Positions 60,265 to 64,000 of a stretch of DNA of 64,000 nt are shown piece by piece (position 1 is the stretch's first letter; the number at the start of each line of letters is the position of its first letter). A program made the translations under genes and the position numbers. The DNA is from Kordiimonas lipolytica (GTDB taxonomy: Bacteria; Pseudomonadota; Alphaproteobacteria; Sphingomonadales; Kordiimonadaceae). The notes under the pieces were generated by a model. That model ran no database searches, had not been told where the DNA came from, and saw only the letters and a list, made by a program, of their open reading frames with translations. The stretch is taken from the NCBI RefSeq assembly GCF_001550065.1, contig NZ_LRUB01000012.1, positions 151,203-215,202 on the forward strand. Direction: 5' to 3'.

Positions 60265-60304
60265 CCACCTAAGGCGTTGCTGCGCCTTAGGTGGTTTTTA
60301 TTTT
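60265..60304 (+). terminator. Strong orphan plus-strand terminator
   Basis: CCACCTAAGGCG and CGCCTTAGGTGG form a perfect 12-bp stem with loop TTGCTG, followed by TTTTTATTTT on the plus strand. The flanking genes are on the minus strand and the nearest plus-strand gene ends 640 bases earlier, so it probably ends an unannotated small transcript. It could also protect the minus-strand gene at 60298 by ending read-through. Confidence 0.7.
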
Positions 60305-60858
60305 CCGGCTACGTTCTTCAAATTCACTACATTGCTTTCCTCGCGGTACCAGAGGTCTTTGGTTGAAGTCTTATGTCGTGTGGCGGCACCCTTCTCTTCC
60401 AATTTCGTGAGCTGCAGGTAGACAGCTTGTTGAGATGGATGAATGCCATGTTTAGCACAGCGCTCGGCCAATTCAGCAGTGGTTGTCGCCTCAGATGGAG
60501 TCGTCGGGAGTAGCTTCGGAAGTATCTGCCACTCTTCTGTTGAAATGCGGTTCCGCCTGGTGCTTGAATCGGATTTCTTGGCTTTTGTTGAAGCAGCTTT
60601 TTTCTTCTGCTTAGGCGCAGGCCGTTTTGATTTCTCGGCGGGCTTTGACGCGGCTTCTTTAGCAATAGCCTGGTCGTATTGTTTGACGGTCTTTTCGAGG
60701 TAGGCGTATTCCACTCGCAACTTATCCTTTTGGGACACAAGGCCATCCTTAGTCGCCAAGATTTCACTCAAACGCTTGTCAACGGCACCAATCTGCTGGT
60801 CCATCAAACTCATTTGATGATTCAAGATTCTCATCTGTTCTAATACGAACTCTCTCAT
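60298..60858 (-). CDS. Hypothetical coiled-coil / lysine-rich / winged-helix protein D
   Basis: A 186-residue protein. Residues 1-68 form a strong coiled coil (EQMRILNHQMSLMDQQIGAVDKRLSEILATKDGLVSQKDKLRVEYAYLEKTVKQYDQAI). A basic, alanine- and lysine-rich linker (about 72-102) resembles histone H1 tails. Residues 105-175 look like a winged helix: EWQILPKLLPTTPSEATTTAELAERCAKHGIHPSQQAVYLQLTKLEEKGAATRH. The order matches proteins A and B. Likely a DNA-binding or nucleoid-associated protein; no family recognised. Confidence 0.7.
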   Translation of the reverse strand: MREFVLEQMRILNHQMSLMDQQIGAVDKRLSEILATKDGLVSQKDKLRVEYAYLEKTVKQYDQAIAKEAASKPAEKSKRPAPKQKKKAASTKAKKSDSSTRRNRISTEEWQILPKLLPTTPSEATTTAELAERCAKHGIHPSQQAVYLQLTKLEEKGAATRHKTSTKDLWYREESNVVNLKNVAGK

Positions 60859-61069
60859 TGATCTGGGAGGCTCCTTAGTTAACGATTGATCGTATAAAAC
60901 ACAGAAAGTTATGAGTGAGGAACCCCCTATTTTATGCAGAACGGAGGCTCGCTCGCTGATCTAAATTGGCATAAAACATATGTTTTTCCTATTGTAAGCC
61001 TGAAATCCCTTGAGCCTCATTACTCCGGGCCTAATCCCGATATACAATTTTGAGTGAGGCCGGATCGCC
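60859..61069. other. Intergenic region left of IS66
   Basis: AT-rich DNA with no gene seen. It contains the probable promoter of the gene at 60858 and the left target copy of the IS66 insertion at its end. Confidence 0.4.
61062..61069. repeat. Predicted left target-site duplication of IS66
   Basis: IS66 elements duplicate 8 bases. The eight bases next to the left end are GGATCGCC; the right copy would be the first eight bases beyond the window. Confidence 0.6.
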
Positions 61070-61092
61070 GTAAGCGGTGATTTTCCCCCACG
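61070..61092 (+). repeat. IS66 left inverted repeat
   Basis: Starts GTAAGCGGTGATTTTCC; exact reverse complement of 63978-64000. Confidence 0.95.
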
Positions 61093-61137
61093 TCTATATG
61101 GGAGCCAGTGACGCTGCTCTCAATCGGGCTATTGTGT

Positions 61138-61500
61138 TCACACCGGGTGGAGGAACTCGTTGGTTTCAATGGCCTTGAGGGCGGCTTTGAGCGATAAGCC
61201 CTGGTGGACAGGGAACCATTGGCCGGTATGGCGATGCCATTGGACATCGAACCTGTTTTGGCCGATCCAGTCGATGCGAACGAAGGGTGCATCGAACTCC
61301 TCACCGAGGTTCTCAGGAAAGCCCGACCGGTAGCGTTGCAGGAAGCGATACTTGCTGCCATGCCATTTCCCCTGGATATCGACGGGGTAATTGAAGGGTG
61401 TCTGATTGACGACCGGCAGGAAGCGCAGCTTTAGGACGGTGTCGATAAAGGTCTGGCATGTCGCGGTAATAGTGGCCTTTTCATTGGCTGACAATGTCAT
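61138..61500 (-). CDS. IS66 accessory protein, DUF3024-like
   Basis: A 120-residue protein from ATG 61500, overlapping the tnpC stop as ATGA. KLRFLPVVNQTPFNYPVDIQGKWHG, then FDAPFVRIDWIGQNRFDVQWHRHTGQWFPVHQGLSLKAALKAI resembles the DUF3024 pattern (pfa-r-y...W.lyW.R..gkW). It is inside the inverted repeats, so it is a passenger or fourth gene of the element. Its role in transposition is unknown. Confidence 0.65.
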   Translation of the reverse strand: MTLSANEKATITATCQTFIDTVLKLRFLPVVNQTPFNYPVDIQGKWHGSKYRFLQRYRSGFPENLGEEFDAPFVRIDWIGQNRFDVQWHRHTGQWFPVHQGLSLKAALKAIETNEFLHPV

Positions 61501-63082
61501 GGGGCACCCTCTGTTGTCGCAACTTTCCTGTTCCAGGGCAGCAGACCTTCGATGTCGGCCTGCCTGTGGCCGGTGACGATAGCCGAGAATGTCTGAGTGA
61601 GCCAAGCCTGGGGATCGACGGCATTAAGTTTGCAGGTCTCAATCAGTGACGCGATGACAGCCCAGTTCTGGGCGCCGACATCATGACCGGCGAAGAGGGC
61701 ATTCTTCCGGTTCAGGGCAATTGGCCGGATCGTGCGTTCGACGGTGTTGTTATCGATCTCAACGCGCCCGTCTGTCAGATACAGGCTCAGCCCGTCCCAG
61801 TGCTTGGTGATATAGCCCAGTGCCTGTCCGAGCGGGGATTTGCCCAGCACCCGCGCCTGGCTTTGGTCAAGCCATATCTTGAAGGCGTCCATCAGCGGTG
61901 CGGCACGCTCTTGTCTGACCGCGAGGCGCACGTCAGCACTCTGGCCCCGGATGTCGGCCTCAATTCGGTAGAGGACGGCGATGCGCTTCAGGCCCTCTTC
62001 AGCGATCGGGGCAACATTGTTCTTTGCCACATCCATCAGCTTGCGGCGGGCATGAGCCCAGCAATAGGCGAGGTTGAGCGGCGCCTCCGCCCGTCTAGCA
62101 AGGCGGTTATAGCCAGCATACCCGTCCACTTGCAGTGTCCCCCTGAAGCCTGAGAGCATATCCTCACCATGCTGGCCACTTCTGCCCGGTGCATAAGAAA
62201 GGCCACCCCGGGTGGACCCTCGCCATTCCATGGCCGGTCGTCGCGCGCCAGCGCCCATAGATAGCCGGTTTTGGTCTTGCGCCGCCCGGGGTCCAGGACG
62301 GGCACCGGCGTCTCGTCCATGAAGAGTTTCGATGATCGCTTGAGCTGATTGAGCAGGCAGTCATACACGGGCCTGAGCTCAAACGCTGCCCGCCCGACCC
62401 AGCCAGCGAGTGTCGACCGGTCGAGCTTGATGCCCTGCCGGGCATAAATCTGGCTCTGGCGATAGAGCGGGAGATGATCGGCGTATTTGGAGATCAGAAC
62501 CTGGGCCACTGTGGCTTCCGTCGGTAAGCCCCCTGGGATCAGGCGGCCTGGCGCAGGCGCCTGGACGATACCATCCTCACACGTCCGGCAAGCATAGCGG
62601 GGGCGGCGGGTGACGATCACCCGGAACTGGGCCGGGATGATATCCAGCCGTTCCGACACATCCTCGCCAATCGCATGCATGTGGCAGCCACAGGCACAGA
62701 GAGTGCTCTCGGGTTCGATGACCTCATCAATACGTGGAAGGTGCTGCGGCAGACTGGCGCGCTCACTCTTCGGCTGGCGAACCTTCTCCACAGCCTGGGC
62801 GGCGGTCTTGTCTTCGGTGGCGATGGCGACAATCCCAACCTCGATATCCTCAAGCGCCAGGTCATATTGATCCGGATCGAGCTTCTCGGAACGCCGCCCG
62901 AACATGGCTGCCCGGAACGCCTTCACCAGCGCCTCAAGCCGGGTGATGCAATCCTCCTTGGCGGAGATCACGCCTTCCTTCTGGATGATCACAGCTTCCT
63001 TCGCGGCAAGCTCTGCTGCCTGGGCGATAATCATCGCCTTCAGGGCTTCGGTATCATCGGGAAGGTCGGTCTCTTTGAACAT
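61497..63082 (-). pseudogene. tnpC: IS66 transposase TnpC, frameshifted
   Basis: From ATG 63082 the first part reads a leucine-zipper region, RAAMFGRRSEKLDPDQ, the zinc-finger CACGCHMHAIGEDVSERLDIIPAQFRVIVTRRPRYACRTC and MDETPVPVLDPGRRKTKTGYLWALARDDRP (first catalytic acid). Near 62197-62201 the frame breaks: family sequence (SYAPGRSGQHGEDMLSGFRGTLQVDGYAGYNRLA with the second acid; VEIDNNTVERTIRPIALNRKNALFAGHDVGAQNWA with the third) continues in another frame to 61497. Adding one T to the run TTTCTT restores a single frame. Total length would be normal, about 528 residues. Confidence 0.88.
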
Positions 63083-63166
63083 GATCAGACCATAGCAAAA
63101 CAGCGGCCCGAGCGGCAGGATTATTGTTTCCCTGAGTCACTCTGCCGCAGCTATCCAGAGACTTTG

Positions 63167-63514
63167 TCAGACCTTCGGTGTCCTCGCCCGGAGCGGCGTC
63201 ACCCGCCGCCAGTCGAGACCGGCGAACAAAGCCTCAAACTGGGCATGGCTCAGCGTCATCATGCCCTCGTGCACCTCGGGCCAGGTGAAGCTGTGCTCTT
63301 CCAGCCGCTTGTAGGCCAGCACCAGACCGCTGCCGTCCCAATAGAGAAGCTTCAACCGGTCGGCCCGCTTCGCCCTGAACACAAACACCGTGCCCGTGAA
63401 AGGATCCTTCCTGAGCTCAGACTGGACCAGCGACGCCAATCCGTCGTGGCCCTTGCGGAAGTCCACCGGCTTCGTCGCTACCAGGATACGCACCCGATTG
63501 GATGGGAAGATCAT
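63167..63514 (-). CDS. tnpB: IS66 accessory protein TnpB
   Basis: A 115-residue protein with the TnpB (PF05717) signature [60 protein letters not shown]. It is required for IS66 transposition although its chemistry is unclear. It overlaps the tnpA stop by 4 bases. Confidence 0.95.
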   Translation of the reverse strand: MIFPSNRVRILVATKPVDFRKGHDGLASLVQSELRKDPFTGTVFVFRAKRADRLKLLYWDGSGLVLAYKRLEEHSFTWPEVHEGMMTLSHAQFEALFAGLDWRRVTPLRARTPKV

Positions 63515-63915
63515 GCCCCAAGAGCTCCGAGCGCCTTGGCGATCTCGGCAATCCGCGCCGCTGGCGTTGCACCGTCAAGCCGTACCGTAACACCGCCCGA
63601 GATGACATCGACCGTGCCAGCCAGGATGGGCGCAGACCCCGACCGGGACGGCGCATCGTCCTCCACACAGACAGGAGCAAAGAAGCCGACCTCGTCATCC
63701 TCCGGCAGCACCAGCTTGCCCTGTCGCGCCAGGCGTCGCCAGGTCGACAGATGGTTGGGACGAAGGTCATACCGCCGAGCAACACCATCTACCGTCGCGC
63801 CCGCCCTCAACGTCTCCGCTACAATCCGCGCCTTCACCTCATCAGGCCATCGCCGCTGACCCTTCGGCGTCATGACAATCTGCGAAACGACATCACTCTC
63901 ACGCTGTAGCTCCAT
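63511..63915 (-). CDS. tnpA: IS66 accessory protein TnpA
   Basis: A 134-residue protein from ATG 63915, with GGGAGG four bases upstream (ATG 63927 is possible). [50 protein letters not shown] is the helix-turn-helix DNA-binding part; the C-terminal [25 protein letters not shown] is conserved in the family. It begins about 60 bases inside the right end. Confidence 0.93.
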   Translation of the reverse strand: MELQRESDVVSQIVMTPKGQRRWPDEVKARIVAETLRAGATVDGVARRYDLRPNHLSTWRRLARQGKLVLPEDDEVGFFAPVCVEDDAPSRSGSAPILAGTVDVISGGVTVRLDGATPAARIAEIAKALGALGA

Positions 63916-63977
63916 ATGGCCTCCCATGGACAAAATCACTCCCTGCACCTTGTGGCAGATCATGAACTCATACGGAA

Positions 63978-64000
63978 CGTGGGGGAAAATCACCGCTTAC
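63978..64000 (-). repeat. IS66 right inverted repeat
   Basis: Ends with CACCGCTTAC at the last base of the window; exact reverse complement of 61070-61092. Confidence 0.95.

Larger units (their letters stand above)
61070..64000 (-). mobile_element. IS66-family insertion sequence, complete, 2931 bp
   Basis: The element is bounded by perfect 23-bp inverted repeats at 61070-61092 (beginning GTAAGCGGTGATTTTCC) and 63978-64000. It encodes tnpA, tnpB and tnpC in the standard order on the minus strand plus a fourth small gene. tnpC carries a frameshift, so this copy is probably not autonomous. The right end is exactly the last base of the window. Confidence 0.95.

Noticed and set aside
62190..62205. 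Programmed frameshifting in tnpC
   Set aside because: IS66 transposases are normally one frame, and no typical slippery heptamer with downstream structure is visible; a one-base deletion is simpler.
62675..63859. Plus-strand open frame of 394 codons across the IS66 genes
   Set aside because: Antisense to tnpC, tnpB and tnpA, which have family signatures.
1..64000. CRISPR arrays, tRNA or rRNA genes, replication origin
   Set aside because: No regularly spaced repeats, cloverleaf-like segments ending in CCA, rRNA signatures or DnaA-box clusters were noticed on reading; a tRNA scan would be needed to exclude tRNAs fully.

Overview
The window reads as a chromosomal segment of an aerobic to microaerobic, probably marine, alphaproteobacterium. 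The signs are an ECF11-type sigma/ChrR pair, a full cbb3 oxidase operon with FNR-like boxes, a Glk-type glucokinase, a trans-4-hydroxyproline pathway and an IS66 element of alphaproteobacterial type. Kordiimonadales or a related order is a guess; no rRNA or tRNA gene is present to settle it. Coding is dense, mostly on the minus strand, and GC-rich up to about 56.9 kb. The last 7 kb is visibly more AT-rich up to 61 kb and carries transposases.

Layout. 1-5.9 kb: partial PEP carboxylase and an RND pump with its adaptor. 6-9.1 kb: TetR regulator divergent from a Tat-exported spermidine-dehydrogenase-like flavoprotein and a small membrane protein. 9.1-12.9 kb: LacI regulator, sodium/solute symporter and a secreted esterase. 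13-23.7 kb: pentapeptide protein, GntR regulator, aminopeptidase P, beta-lactamase-like hydrolase and the four hydroxyproline catabolism enzymes. 23.7-27.6 kb: RimK ligase, RimB-like retropepsin, aspartoacylase-like protein, and a thioredoxin-fold/2OG-Fe(II) oxygenase. 27.6-37.7 kb: GH13 and GH97 alpha-glucosidases, glucokinase, and glycerol catabolism (glpD, glpK). 37.8-49.6 kb: a Crp/Fnr regulator, hemN, ompW and the safE-ccoNOQPGHIS cluster. 49.8-51.2 kb: ECF sigma and ChrR-like anti-sigma. 51.3-56.97 kb: a catabolic run (symporter, LuxR regulator, degenerate metallo-beta-lactamase, FAD monooxygenase, DUF2783). 56.97-64 kb: an accessory island with small coiled-coil/winged-helix proteins, a MbcA/ParS-like protein, an IS1595 transposase and an IS66 copy whose right end coincides with the last base of the window.

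Three regulatory circuits can be read directly. (1) A palindrome TGACAGCGCTGTCA occurs at five places: before ppc, twice between the symporter and the esterase, before glucokinase, and before GH97. With the local LacI gene it suggests one alpha-glucan/glucose regulon. (2) ATTGTATACAAT lies between the hydroxyproline operon and its oxidase, and a degenerate copy lies before the GntR gene. (3) TTGAY-N4-GTCAA boxes precede hemN, ompW and the cco cluster, matching the E..SR recognition helix of the nearby Crp/Fnr protein, which has its cysteines at the C-terminus rather than the N-terminus.

The least explained parts are the island proteins at 57-61 kb, the GGGCAC array before glpD, two orphan plus-strand terminators, and a structured intergenic RNA candidate at 26.35-26.46 kb. 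The island boundary truncates a DUF485 gene, the first gene of the symporter operon.
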